From Gammaproteobacteria bacterium (GTDB taxonomy: Bacteria > Pseudomonadota > Gammaproteobacteria > DSM-16500): a DNA stretch of 13,225 bases. The position numbers were made by a program, and so were the translations under genes. The stretch spans positions 1 through 13,225 of the forward strand of contig JAJONP010000044.1 of assembly GCA_021323555.1 (NCBI GenBank), read 5' to 3'. How positions within the stretch are numbered: the stretch's first letter is position 1; each line of letters starts with the position of its first letter. The notes beneath the pieces are model-generated. The model saw nothing but the letters and a program-made list of their open reading frames with translations. It was not told the origin of the DNA and did not search any database. Below are positions 1 to 7,365 of the stretch, one piece after another.

Positions 1-45
1 GTGTTTACTATGTCCCCGAACACTGTCACCCATGTCCCAGTCTAT
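1..45. mobile_element. Possible end of an insertion sequence (remnant)
   Basis: ATGTCCCCG at 10-18 recurs as ATGTCCCAG at 32-40, a spacing of 22 bp or about two helical turns. Short direct repeats of this kind are typical of transposase-binding sites inside the ends of IS21/IS481-like elements. No transposase is in the window, so only a terminal part or a relic can be present. The call rests on the repeat pattern alone and is weak. Confidence 0.3.
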
Positions 46-58
46 ACACTAATCCACC

Positions 59-1192
59 CTACATTTCTAATGAAAAATGCATTAACCAAGTAATGAGCGC
101 TCTCACTTGCACGCCTATCGGATAAGTTGCTTCACGTGCTAACTCTTTAACGAGCTGTATTTGCTGAGCATTCGGAAAAAACTGCTTAAAATGTTTGAAA
201 GCAGGAGAAGGATTGTTCTCCGACCATTTTACTTCGAATAAATGCGTTGGCGTATTACGAATACAAGTTAAAAAATCTAATTCTCTCCCATCTTTTGTCC
301 TGAGATAATGTAAAGAAGCGTTTTCCCCAGTCGTATCTTCAAGAAATTGCAATTCTTTCAGCAAAGCGCAAGCCACTAAATTCTCAAGACGTGCACCTTT
401 ATCGCCATCGACTTGTGCAATGTCATAAAAATAAAATTTTGGTTCCTTTAATAGCGAACGTGTCACTTTTTGACTATAGGGTGTTACCCGGAAAATAATA
501 TAAAGATTTTCTAATAACAATAACCATCGCTTGACAGTGTTCGCATCGCGTCCCAATTCACGCGCCAAATTTGCATAAGAAATACTAGAACCCACCCGAT
601 TTTTTAATAATAAAACTAAGGTTTCAATGGCTTGAATATCACGGATCGAATGTAAATCAATTAAATCTTGCCGCAAGATAATGTCTAAATGACTACGCCG
701 CCAGCGCTTATAATAGCGCTCATCACCTTTTAAAAACGGCTCAGGAAAACCGCCGCACGTGAACAAGCGATTAAAAATTTCGTCTCCGTTTTTTTTCCAG
801 TGGCGGTAGGCTTCTTTTAAATCCAAAGGATGTAAGCGATATTGGAAATAGCGACCTGCTAAAGAATCGCCAACTTTTTGATAGATATTCAGCTTAGCGC
901 TACCCGTCACAAGCAGATGGGGTTCTAAGCCTTCCGTATCATAAATACCTTTGAGCCATCTTTTCCATTGTTTCATTTTATGCAGTTCATCTAGAATAAG
1001 CAGGGATTTTTTTCTATCCCATGCTTTTTTCTGTAACGCGACTCGATCTTCACCTGCATCATAATTAAAATAATCAAATGACTGTTTTAAATTTTTTGCA
1101 AGCGTTGTTTTACCGCATTGGCGAGCCCCCGTCAGCAAGATAATTTTATGAGGTAGGTCTTTTTCAATATAAGTTTGTAGGTCTCTTTTCAT
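59..1192 (-). CDS. ATPase with AAA_14 and DUF4143 domains
   Basis: This is a 377-residue P-loop ATPase of the widespread AAA_14/DUF4143 type. Seen in the sequence: Walker A GARQCGKT (residues 22-29), Walker B LLILDE (64-69), a sensor-like TGSAK (96-100), the family's GGFPEP turn (147-152) and a winged-helix-like stretch (about 203-230). The DUF4143 C-terminus has GARLEN (266-271), GRELDF (302-307) and FEVKW (319-323), an E...D...ExK arrangement like a PD-(D/E)XK nuclease fold. Length is normal for the family. The biological role of these proteins is not well defined; they are common in accessory regions and are often repeated within a genome. The start at 1192 has no Shine-Dalgarno sequence, and the predicted promoter places the transcript start at about the ATG, so a leaderless mRNA is likely. 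The gene ends next to a possible insertion-sequence end. Confidence 0.88.
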   Translation of the reverse strand: MKRDLQTYIEKDLPHKIILLTGARQCGKTTLAKNLKQSFDYFNYDAGEDRVALQKKAWDRKKSLLILDELHKMKQWKRWLKGIYDTEGLEPHLLVTGSAKLNIYQKVGDSLAGRYFQYRLHPLDLKEAYRHWKKNGDEIFNRLFTCGGFPEPFLKGDERYYKRWRRSHLDIILRQDLIDLHSIRDIQAIETLVLLLKNRVGSSISYANLARELGRDANTVKRWLLLLENLYIIFRVTPYSQKVTRSLLKEPKFYFYDIAQVDGDKGARLENLVACALLKELQFLEDTTGENASLHYLRTKDGRELDFLTCIRNTPTHLFEVKWSENNPSPAFKHFKQFFPNAQQIQLVKELAREATYPIGVQVRALITWLMHFSLEM

Positions 1193-1196
1193 TCGA

Positions 1197-1254
1197 CTAT
1201 TCTGACATATATTCCGTAAAAGTCAAGACTATTACGATTTTAATGTCAGAATAG
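1197..1254. repeat. Perfect 12-bp inverted repeat (candidate operator) upstream of the DUF4143 ATPase
   Basis: CTATTCTGACAT at 1197-1208 is matched exactly by its reverse complement ATGTCAGAATAG at 1243-1254, with 34 bp between the arms. The inner arm covers the -10 region of the predicted ATPase promoter and the outer arm lies upstream of its -35. A dimeric or looping regulator binding both arms would control the gene directly. The separation is too long for a simple terminator hairpin and there is no U-run. Confidence 0.6.
1199..1226 (-). promoter_or_regulatory. Predicted promoter of the DUF4143 ATPase
   Basis: On the minus strand TTGACT (1226-1221) is followed after 16 bp by CAGAAT (1204-1199). 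Transcription would begin around 1192, at the ATG itself. This agrees with the absence of a ribosome binding site and suggests leaderless translation. The -10 is only a 4/6 match. Confidence 0.4.
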
Positions 1255-1279
1255 CCAGGTTAGAAAAGCGATTTGATAA

Positions 1280-1308
1280 TAGACAAAAAGAACCTTTATC
1301 ATTATAAT
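1280..1308 (+). promoter_or_regulatory. Near-consensus sigma-70 promoter of the small exported protein gene
   Basis: TAGACA (1280-1285, 5/6 to the -35 consensus) and a perfect TATAAT (1303-1308) are separated by an optimal 17 bp. A start near 1315 gives a leader of about 23 nt that carries AGGAGG at 1325-1330, 7 nt before the ATG at 1338. This is the strongest promoter plus ribosome-binding-site pair in the window, implying high expression. Confidence 0.65.
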
Positions 1309-1337
1309 TTTAAACCTAATCCCGAGGAGGAAATTAA

Positions 1338-1712
1338 ATGTTAAAGAAAAGCTTAATGATTATTTTACTCAGCCTTGCTGCTTCAGTAGTGTATGCCTAC
1401 GCTCCAGTCATGGTTTCTGTGACAGGCGATATGATTAACCAGTCTTTTGATATAGACTCTGATCAATGGGGTTATCAGTTTGATAATACAACCGGTAAAA
1501 CTTTAACATTCACTTTGACGGTTGCAAACACTTCGCAAGGTGCTGTTCAATTGCAATGTTGGCATCATTTAAATCCTGTTGAAAACTCGTTAATAGAGCC
1601 TGGCACAACCTCAGGATCTTGTGTCACAGATGATACCATTCGTATTGTCACAGGCGACAACAGAGATTTAGCGGCCTCAGGATCTTATACGATTACTGTT
1701 GGGTCACAATAA
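1338..1712 (+). CDS. Small exported protein of unknown function
   Basis: The product has 124 residues. It begins with a clear Sec signal peptide: a basic start (MLKK), a hydrophobic core at 6-18 and a likely cleavage after VYA at residue 20. The mature part of about 104 residues is rich in Thr, Ser, Asn, Gly and Val and alternates polar and hydrophobic residues (for example TLTFTLTVANTS, SGSYTITVGS), as expected of a beta-sandwich. It has exactly two cysteines, C74 and C95, which could form one disulfide in the periplasm or outside the cell. I do not recognise a family. The gene stands alone between a divergent ATPase gene and a small zinc-ribbon gene, with its own near-consensus promoter and AGGAGG ribosome binding site, so it is probably abundant. 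The start codon is fixed by that ribosome binding site and by the signal peptide. Confidence 0.8.
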   Translation: MLKKSLMIILLSLAASVVYAYAPVMVSVTGDMINQSFDIDSDQWGYQFDNTTGKTLTFTLTVANTSQGAVQLQCWHHLNPVENSLIEPGTTSGSCVTDDTIRIVTGDNRDLAASGSYTITVGSQ

Positions 1713-1821
1713 GACGCACTCTTTTTTAATAACTATTTTTATCGTATTAGCAATATCACTAGCCTTGTGTTAGCCTAAGCATTCTGATGTATTATAGTTA
1801 TTTTTAAACAGGAGACTATTT

Positions 1822-2022
1822 ATGGAATATTTCTGTAAGAAATGTAATATGAGTGTGAAGCGTCTGATGTGTGGTGAATGTGATGTTGAACTGGTTAACG
1901 ATACCATTACTAAAGAAAATGGTGAGACAGTGCAAGTTTCTAAATGTCGTAATGGACACGGCATGATTAAATCACCCACGTGTTGCGGACATGATATGGA
2001 ATGTAGACCAGAATTAATTTGA
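1822..2022 (+). CDS. Small Cys-rich zinc-ribbon-like protein
   Basis: The product has 66 residues with eight cysteines and two histidines. CxxC at 5-8 and CxxC at 17-20 form a rubredoxin/zinc-ribbon-type pair of knuckles. C42 and H46, then C54, C55, H57 and C61 (motif TCCGHDMEC), could bind a second metal. The protein is small, cytosolic and has no membrane segment. A ribosome binding site AGGAGA (1810-1815) lies 6 nt before the ATG, which supports this start. The opposite-strand reading frame over the same bases lacks such features. I cannot name the family; a metal-binding role is inferred from the cysteine pattern only. The gene converges on the phosphate transporter gene, with 13 bp between their stop codons. 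Confidence 0.8.
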   Translation: MEYFCKKCNMSVKRLMCGECDVELVNDTITKENGETVQVSKCRNGHGMIKSPTCCGHDMECRPELI

Positions 2023-2035
2023 TTCATTGTATGAA

Positions 2036-3031
2036 TTAATTAAAAAACTTAAAAATCACCCACCATACCCCTGCGGAAACAACCCCCGCAGCAGGTATGG
2101 TTAAAAGCCATGCCCAAACAATATTACGCGCAACTCCCCAACGAACAGCCCCATGACCATGTAATGATCCTACGCCTACAATAGAACCTGTAATAGTATG
2201 CGTGGTAGAAACAGGTATGCCGAAGGCTGTCGCTATGAACAACGTGAGAGCGCCTGCCGTTTCAGCACAACAACCACTGACGGGTTTTAATTTAGTAATT
2301 TTCATACCCATTGTTTTTACAATACGCCAGCCTCCAAATAAAGTACCTAATGCCATGACAAAATTACAAGAGATAATGACCCAAAGAGGCACATAAAAAT
2401 GCGCCCCTAATACACCTGTTGAAAATAATAAAACGGAAATAATACCCATCGTTTTTTGCGCATCATTTCCGCCATGGCCTAAACTGATAAGCGCTGATGA
2501 AATAAATTGTAATTTACGAAACAAAGCATCAATTCGATAGGGCGTAAAATTAAAAAAGATACGTGCAATCACAAACATTAATAACAAGCCAAATATCAGC
2601 CCTAATAAAGGCGAAATAACAATCGCAATTAATACCTTTGAAATGCCCATTAGCTTGAGTGGCGCAAAACCTGCTTTAGCAATAGCCGCGCCTAATAAAC
2701 CTCCGATTAACGCGTGGGATGAACTTGAAGGCAACCCAAAATACCAAGTAGTAATATTCCATGTGATAGCACCTATTAAAGCTGCAAGTACTAGATTGAC
2801 ATTAATAATCTCAGGGTCGATTAACCCTGTTCCAATGGTTGTTGCTACACTTAAGTGAAAAAAGATAAAAGCGATAAAATTAAACATGGCTGCCCACAAA
2901 ACAGCCCAGTGCGGTTTTAGCACGCGCGTAGACACAATAGTCGCTATTGAATTAGCTGCATCATGAAACCCATTCAGGAAATCAAAAAATAAAGCAAAAG
3001 CAATGGTGATAATAACAATAGTAGAAAGCAT
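2036..3031 (-). CDS. pit: PiT-family inorganic phosphate transporter
   Basis: This 331-residue, very hydrophobic inner-membrane protein imports phosphate (as a metal-phosphate complex, with protons) in the PiT family. Both halves of the family's internal repeat are visible. The first half has GFHDAANSIAT (21-31) and GLPSSSSHALIG (99-110). The second has GHGGNDAQKTMG (185-196) and GIPVSTTHTITG (271-282). About ten membrane segments are apparent. Length matches the short PiT class (about 330 residues) rather than the roughly 500-residue E. coli PitA. It lies 66 bp downstream of a DUF47 gene on the same strand; pairing of PiT with a DUF47/PhoU-like protein is a known arrangement, and the partner is thought to regulate or assist transport. 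A GGTGG-like ribosome binding site lies rather far (about 13 nt) from the ATG. No convincing terminator was seen in the 13-bp convergent gap. Confidence 0.93.
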   Translation of the reverse strand: MLSTIVIITIAFALFFDFLNGFHDAANSIATIVSTRVLKPHWAVLWAAMFNFIAFIFFHLSVATTIGTGLIDPEIINVNLVLAALIGAITWNITTWYFGLPSSSSHALIGGLLGAAIAKAGFAPLKLMGISKVLIAIVISPLLGLIFGLLLMFVIARIFFNFTPYRIDALFRKLQFISSALISLGHGGNDAQKTMGIISVLLFSTGVLGAHFYVPLWVIISCNFVMALGTLFGGWRIVKTMGMKITKLKPVSGCCAETAGALTLFIATAFGIPVSTTHTITGSIVGVGSLHGHGAVRWGVARNIVWAWLLTIPAAGVVSAGVWWVIFKFFN

Positions 3032-3097
3032 AATCTCTATTCACCACCTTGTTGAATACATTTAAATCTGGGTTGTGCTGAACAATGATAGGGCATA

Positions 3098-3724
3098 TTA
3101 AGAATACTCGAGAATAATGCCTTTGATAGTATTAGCAACATCCTGACAACTATTGATGACTAATTTAGTCTTTTCATAAATTTCTTTGAGTTTATAAAAT
3201 TGCTTAAAATCTTTTTCATGCGCAAATAATTTTTTTTCTCCCGCTAAAACAAATTGGTGTGCTTTTCCTTCATTCTCGCCAATCTCTTCGCATAGCTTAA
3301 AAATTTCATCTGATTTTTTTAATGAATGCAAACGATAAACAGCTTGCTTAAGCAATAAACTCGATTGCATACTGAGTTCAGCTAAGTTAACCATTTCATC
3401 AGGCGCGCTTTGTAAGCCATAAAAAGGAAAGCGTTGCGCACAACGATTTAATAAATCCAGAATATCGTCTAACCCGCTCGTTAACTTTTGGATGTCTTGT
3501 CTGTCAAAAGGCGTAATAAATGTTTTATGCAATAATTGAAAAGCAGTATGAGCGATTTGATCAGCTTTTTCCTCATTAGCGGCAATGGCATCTACATATT
3601 GTTGCTGCTGCTCCAGATTATGCAACATGGTATGGAATTGAGTCGTAGAGTCTACAATGATATCTGCCATATTTTGAAATAAACGGAAAAAACCCGTCCG
3701 GATGGGTAAAAATCGCTTGAGCAT
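3098..3724 (-). CDS. DUF47/PhoU-like protein paired with the phosphate transporter
   Basis: This is a 208-residue, all-helical cytosolic protein of the DUF47 (PhoU_div, TIGR00153-like) family. Diagnostic parts are the acidic helix EEKAD (51-55), the loop TFITPFDRQDI (68-78) and a second acidic helix EEIGENEGKA (146-155) followed by KEIYEKTKLVINSCQD (180-195). The paired acidic motifs resemble the metal-binding ExxxD motifs of PhoU. These proteins are usually encoded next to PiT transporters, as here, and are believed to modulate phosphate uptake. The start is supported by AGAAGGA, 9 nt upstream of the ATG. The gene follows mfd by 50 bp on the same strand, so it may be cotranscribed with mfd and the transporter. 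Confidence 0.92.
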   Translation of the reverse strand: MLKRFLPIRTGFFRLFQNMADIIVDSTTQFHTMLHNLEQQQQYVDAIAANEEKADQIAHTAFQLLHKTFITPFDRQDIQKLTSGLDDILDLLNRCAQRFPFYGLQSAPDEMVNLAELSMQSSLLLKQAVYRLHSLKKSDEIFKLCEEIGENEGKAHQFVLAGEKKLFAHEKDFKQFYKLKEIYEKTKLVINSCQDVANTIKGIILEYS

Positions 3725-3774
3725 ATTTTAGTATCCTTCTGTGTTATTCAAAAGCGTTGACATTCTATCACATG

Positions 3775-6700
3775 TCATTCCAGTTCTTCCAAAATCTTTT
3801 CAATTAAACCAATTCTATCAAAAGGCGTATGCTCAGGTAACGTAAAACGTAAGCGTTTAGAGCCATCCAGGCGAAATTGTTGAGATTGGGTTTGAATCAG
3901 CTTGATGAGTCGCATGGGTTCAATAGCGGGTTGGTCTGTAAACTCAAACTTACCATTTTTACTGTTTGCTTCAATCTTTAAAATACCTAATTTCTCAGCA
4001 TGCTGCTTTAACATATTGATAGAAAACAAGTTTTTGGCTTGCGGTGGCAACAGGCCAAAACGATCAATCATTTCTACTTGAATTTCATCAAGCTCGTTAA
4101 CTGTTTTTGCACTGGCAATCCGTTTGTAGCATTGTAAACGTAAATGTACATCCCCCAAATAGCTCTCAGGAATTAAGGCAGGGATTTGCAAATCGACCTC
4201 TGTGCCAGATAAGGTAGCACTATCAAGTTCAGGCTTATTCCCTGACTTAAGTGCAGTCACCGCACGTGATAATAAGTCCATGTATAGCGTAAAACCAATG
4301 GCGTGCATTTGCCCGCTTTGATTTTTACCTAGCAATTCACCCGCGCCACGGATTTCTAAATCGTGTGTCGCTAAGGTAAAACCAATGCCTAAATCTTCTA
4401 ACGATCCAATCGCATCCAAGCGTTTAGTCGCATCAGGAGTTAGCATTTTACGGGAGGGAATGAGTAAATAAGCATACGCTTGATGATGTGATCGTCCAAC
4501 CCGACCACGCAATTGGTGCAATTGCGCTAAACCAAATTTGTCTGCACGATTAATAATGATTGTATTAGCGGAGGGCACATCAATACCGCTTTCAATAATA
4601 GTCGTACAGACTAATACATTGAAACGTCTATGATAAAAATCTGCCATGATTTGTTCAAGTTGATGTCCCTCCATTTGTCCATGTGCAATACCGACACGTG
4701 CTTCGGGTAAAAGTTGTGTTAATTCGCTTCCTATTTTTTCAATACTCTCTATCTCATTATGCACAAAATAGACTTGCCCACCACGCATAATTTCACGTAA
4801 CAAAGCTTCTTGAATGAGCGCATTATTTTTTTCTTGTATAAATGTTTTAATCGATAACCGCCGCGCGGGTGGCGTTGCAATTAAAGATAAATCACGAATA
4901 CCTGCAAACGCCATATTGAGTGTGCGAGGAATGGGTGTGGCAGTGAGCGTCAGTATATCAACATTAACACGCAATGCTTTAAGCCGTTCTTTTTGCGACA
5001 CACCAAAACGATGTTCTTCATCAATAATAACTAACCCAAGTTCTTTAAATTGAATATTGGCTTGTAAAAGTTTATGAGTGCCAATCACTATATCAATTTT
5101 ACCCTGAGCTAGTTTTTCTAAAATAGTTTTTTGCTCACTGCCTGAGTGAAAACGAGACATCACAGCAATATGAATAGGCCAATCTGCAAAGCGATTTTGA
5201 AAGTTTTGATAATGTTGTTGTGCAAGTAATGTTGTTGGCACTAGCACGGCGACTTGTTTGTTATTTTGTACCGCAATAAAAGCAGCACGCATGGCGACTT
5301 CTGTTTTGCCGAAACCTACATCACCACACACTAAACGATCCATGGGTTTGTCAGATATCATATCTCGAATAACATTATCAATCGCCTGTTGTTGATCAGG
5401 TGTTTCTTCAAAAGGAAATGCGGCAGCAAATGCAGCATATTGTTCATCTAATAATTTACATGCATATCCTGTACGCGCTTCACGTTTTGCATAAATATCT
5501 AATAATTCTGCAGCAACGTCACATACTTGCTCAGCCGCTTTTTGTTTAGCGCGTTGCCATTGCTCCGTGCCTAATTTATGTAAAGGTGCATTTTCAGGTT
5601 CTGCACCACTGTAACGGCTAATTAAATGTAATGATGCGACAGGCACATACAATTTATCGCCATCCGCGTATTCTAACTGTAAAAATTCTGCGACTTGCTC
5701 GCCAACGGTTAATGTTTTTAATCCTAAATAACGTCCTACACCATGGTTGATATGCACGATAGGTACGCCAACATGCAGCTCTGTCAAATCTTTAACGATA
5801 GCATCTATCTCTTGTGCTGTTTCTTTACGTCTTCGACGTTGCATGATACGTTCGCCAAATAACTGCGCTTCCGTAATCATTGCGAGTGGGGGCTCAAGCA
5901 AGTATAACCCTTCCTCTAAAGGCGCGACTGTCATACCATATTTTGCATCAGAGAATAAAAATGCTTCCCAAGAATCAAATATAACAGGCTGTATCTGAAT
6001 ATTATTGAGTAGTTGCAATAACACTTCTCGTCGTCCTGTTGTCTCTGCACAAAATAATACGCGGCCTGCATAATTTATTAAAAACGCCTCAAGAGCTTGT
6101 AATGGACGAGACGCTTTATGATCTACTTTTAAATTTAAAGGAGCTTTCGTTGCAAAATTAAAATGTGTTTTATCAGTAGCCACAGGATTGATTTGTATCT
6201 TAATAGTATTATATTTTTGTAACGCACTAAACACATCAGGCACAGGGATAAAAATCTGTTGGGGTTTGAGTAAAGGGCGAGTGATATCGTGTGCACGTTG
6301 TTCATATCGTTCTTGGATCTCTTTCCAAAATTCGACCGCTTTGTCGTGTACGTCACCTATCGTAATCATGATGCTATTTTGAGGAAGATAATCAAACAAG
6401 CTTGCTGTTTTTTGAGATTCGAAAAAAAGCGGTAAATAATATTCAATACCTGGCGAACAAATTCCTTCGCTCATATCATTATAAATAGGGCAATTCAGTG
6501 GATGGCCATTGAATTGGCTTCGCCATTGCTGTCTAAATAATTCAATGGCTTTTTCATTTAATGGAAATTCTTTTGCAGGTAATAAGGCAATATAATTGAC
6601 TTTTTCAAGCGAACGTTGCGTATCAGGTGAAAAGGTACGAATGGAATCAATTTCATCATCGAATAAATCAAGACGGTAGGGTAGGTCGCATCCCATCGGG

Positions 6701-7245
6701 AAAAGATCGACAATCGCACCTCGCACAGCAAATTCACCATGCCGACATACTTGCTCTACGCAGTAATAACCCGCTTTTTCAAAACGCTGGCGTGCGCTAT
6801 TGATATTGAGTTTGTCACCTTTTTTAAGTGAAAAAATAGCACTGTCTAGAAAATCCCGAGGCGCAAGGCACTGCATCACTGTTGCAATAGGTATAATGAT
6901 CGCACCTTGTGAGAGTGTTGGAATAGTATTAAGTGCAGATAATCGACTTGACACAATATCTTGATGCGGTGAAAAAGGGTCATAAGGCAATGTTTCCCAA
7001 TCAGGAAAATGAATAATTGGCAGCCTGTCTTGAATGGCATTAAAAAATTCTAACTCTTCTTGTAATCGAATAGCGGTGCGTGTATCCGGTGTAATGATTA
7101 CAACTAACTGTTTATTGCGAACAATAACCGAGTGCAACGCCAGCCCTCGACTTGCACCCCATAGATTACCCCAGCTAAACCGTAAAGGCTTATCTGTAAG
7201 TTGACTTGCTAGCAAGGGCGTATGTAATGGGCTGATCTCAGACAT
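3775..7245 (-). CDS. mfd: Transcription-repair coupling factor Mfd
   Basis: Mfd is a DNA translocase that removes RNA polymerase stalled at lesions and recruits UvrA to the site. The 1156-residue length matches E. coli Mfd (1148). From the N-terminus: a UvrB-like module including DWETLPYDPFSPHQDI (82-97) and HGEFAVRGAIVDLFPMG (169-185); an RNA-polymerase-interacting CarD-like domain (about 490-545, with VHINHGVGRY and LYVPVASLHLISRY); a RecG-type superfamily 2 motor with Walker A GDVGFGKTE (641-649), DEEH (742-745), TATPIPRT (768-775) and RGRVGRS (913-919); then the C-terminal UvrA-masking domain. All motor motifs are intact. There is no ribosome binding site before the ATG, and the predicted promoter leaves only a few bases of leader, so translation may be leaderless. 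Two co-directional phosphate genes follow at 50 and 66 bp. Confidence 0.98.
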   Translation of the reverse strand: MSEISPLHTPLLASQLTDKPLRFSWGNLWGASRGLALHSVIVRNKQLVVIITPDTRTAIRLQEELEFFNAIQDRLPIIHFPDWETLPYDPFSPHQDIVSSRLSALNTIPTLSQGAIIIPIATVMQCLAPRDFLDSAIFSLKKGDKLNINSARQRFEKAGYYCVEQVCRHGEFAVRGAIVDLFPMGCDLPYRLDLFDDEIDSIRTFSPDTQRSLEKVNYIALLPAKEFPLNEKAIELFRQQWRSQFNGHPLNCPIYNDMSEGICSPGIEYYLPLFFESQKTASLFDYLPQNSIMITIGDVHDKAVEFWKEIQERYEQRAHDITRPLLKPQQIFIPVPDVFSALQKYNTIKIQINPVATDKTHFNFATKAPLNLKVDHKASRPLQALEAFLINYAGRVLFCAETTGRREVLLQLLNNIQIQPVIFDSWEAFLFSDAKYGMTVAPLEEGLYLLEPPLAMITEAQLFGERIMQRRRRKETAQEIDAIVKDLTELHVGVPIVHINHGVGRYLGLKTLTVGEQVAEFLQLEYADGDKLYVPVASLHLISRYSGAEPENAPLHKLGTEQWQRAKQKAAEQVCDVAAELLDIYAKREARTGYACKLLDEQYAAFAAAFPFEETPDQQQAIDNVIRDMISDKPMDRLVCGDVGFGKTEVAMRAAFIAVQNNKQVAVLVPTTLLAQQHYQNFQNRFADWPIHIAVMSRFHSGSEQKTILEKLAQGKIDIVIGTHKLLQANIQFKELGLVIIDEEHRFGVSQKERLKALRVNVDILTLTATPIPRTLNMAFAGIRDLSLIATPPARRLSIKTFIQEKNNALIQEALLREIMRGGQVYFVHNEIESIEKIGSELTQLLPEARVGIAHGQMEGHQLEQIMADFYHRRFNVLVCTTIIESGIDVPSANTIIINRADKFGLAQLHQLRGRVGRSHHQAYAYLLIPSRKMLTPDATKRLDAIGSLEDLGIGFTLATHDLEIRGAGELLGKNQSGQMHAIGFTLYMDLLSRAVTALKSGNKPELDSATLSGTEVDLQIPALIPESYLGDVHLRLQCYKRIASAKTVNELDEIQVEMIDRFGLLPPQAKNLFSINMLKQHAEKLGILKIEANSKNGKFEFTDQPAIEPMRLIKLIQTQSQQFRLDGSKRLRFTLPEHTPFDRIGLIEKILEELE

Positions 7246-7292
7246 GGTCGTCAGTTTATACCGAATCTATAAACACGCTCAAGTAATTAATG
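7243..7292. repeat. Intergenic repeat, copy 1 (mfd/rpn divergent region)
   Basis: This stretch runs from the mfd start codon (CATGG) through TATACCGAATCTATAAA and GCTCAAGTAATTAAT. It is closely matched by 9548-9606 (GCTCAAGTGATTAAT there) and in part by 8495-8544. It contains the mfd promoter and lies 74 bp before the start of the Rpn-family gene. It lacks about 10 bp, between CATGG and TATACC, that the other two copies have. Confidence 0.65.
7255..7282 (-). promoter_or_regulatory. Predicted mfd promoter
   Basis: On the minus strand TTGAGC (7282-7277) is followed after 16 bp by TATAAA (7260-7255). Transcription would start near 7248, only about 3 nt before the ATG at 7245, where no Shine-Dalgarno sequence exists. 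The same signature, with identical 16-bp spacing, recurs at 8517-8544 and 9570-9597. Confidence 0.5.
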
Positions 7293-7324
7293 CTTCACAG
7301 TAGTTCCGATAAATAAAGTTTAGA

Positions 7325-7333
7325 TGCTACAAT
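7325..7333 (+). promoter_or_regulatory. Extended -10 promoter element of the Rpn-family gene
   Basis: TGCTACAAT is a TGn extended -10 with a 5/6 TACAAT hexamer. No good -35 is seen about 17 bp upstream, which is tolerated with extended -10 promoters. The transcript would start near 7340 and carry GAGG at 7355-7358, 7 nt before the GTG start at 7366. Confidence 0.4.
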
Positions 7334-7365
7334 GGCCTTGCTATTAAAATAAACGAGGATTTAGC

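Noticed and set aside
35..55. AGTCTATACACTAATCC as a fourth copy of the intergenic repeat
   Set aside because: Only about 13 bases resemble TAGTCTATACCTAATC; the flanks do not align, so chance or an unrelated IS end is likelier.
2019..2048. Inverted repeat ATTCAT-TGT-ATGAAT between the convergent zinc-ribbon and transporter genes as a terminator
   Set aside because: The stem is short and almost all A/T, and no U-run follows on either strand.
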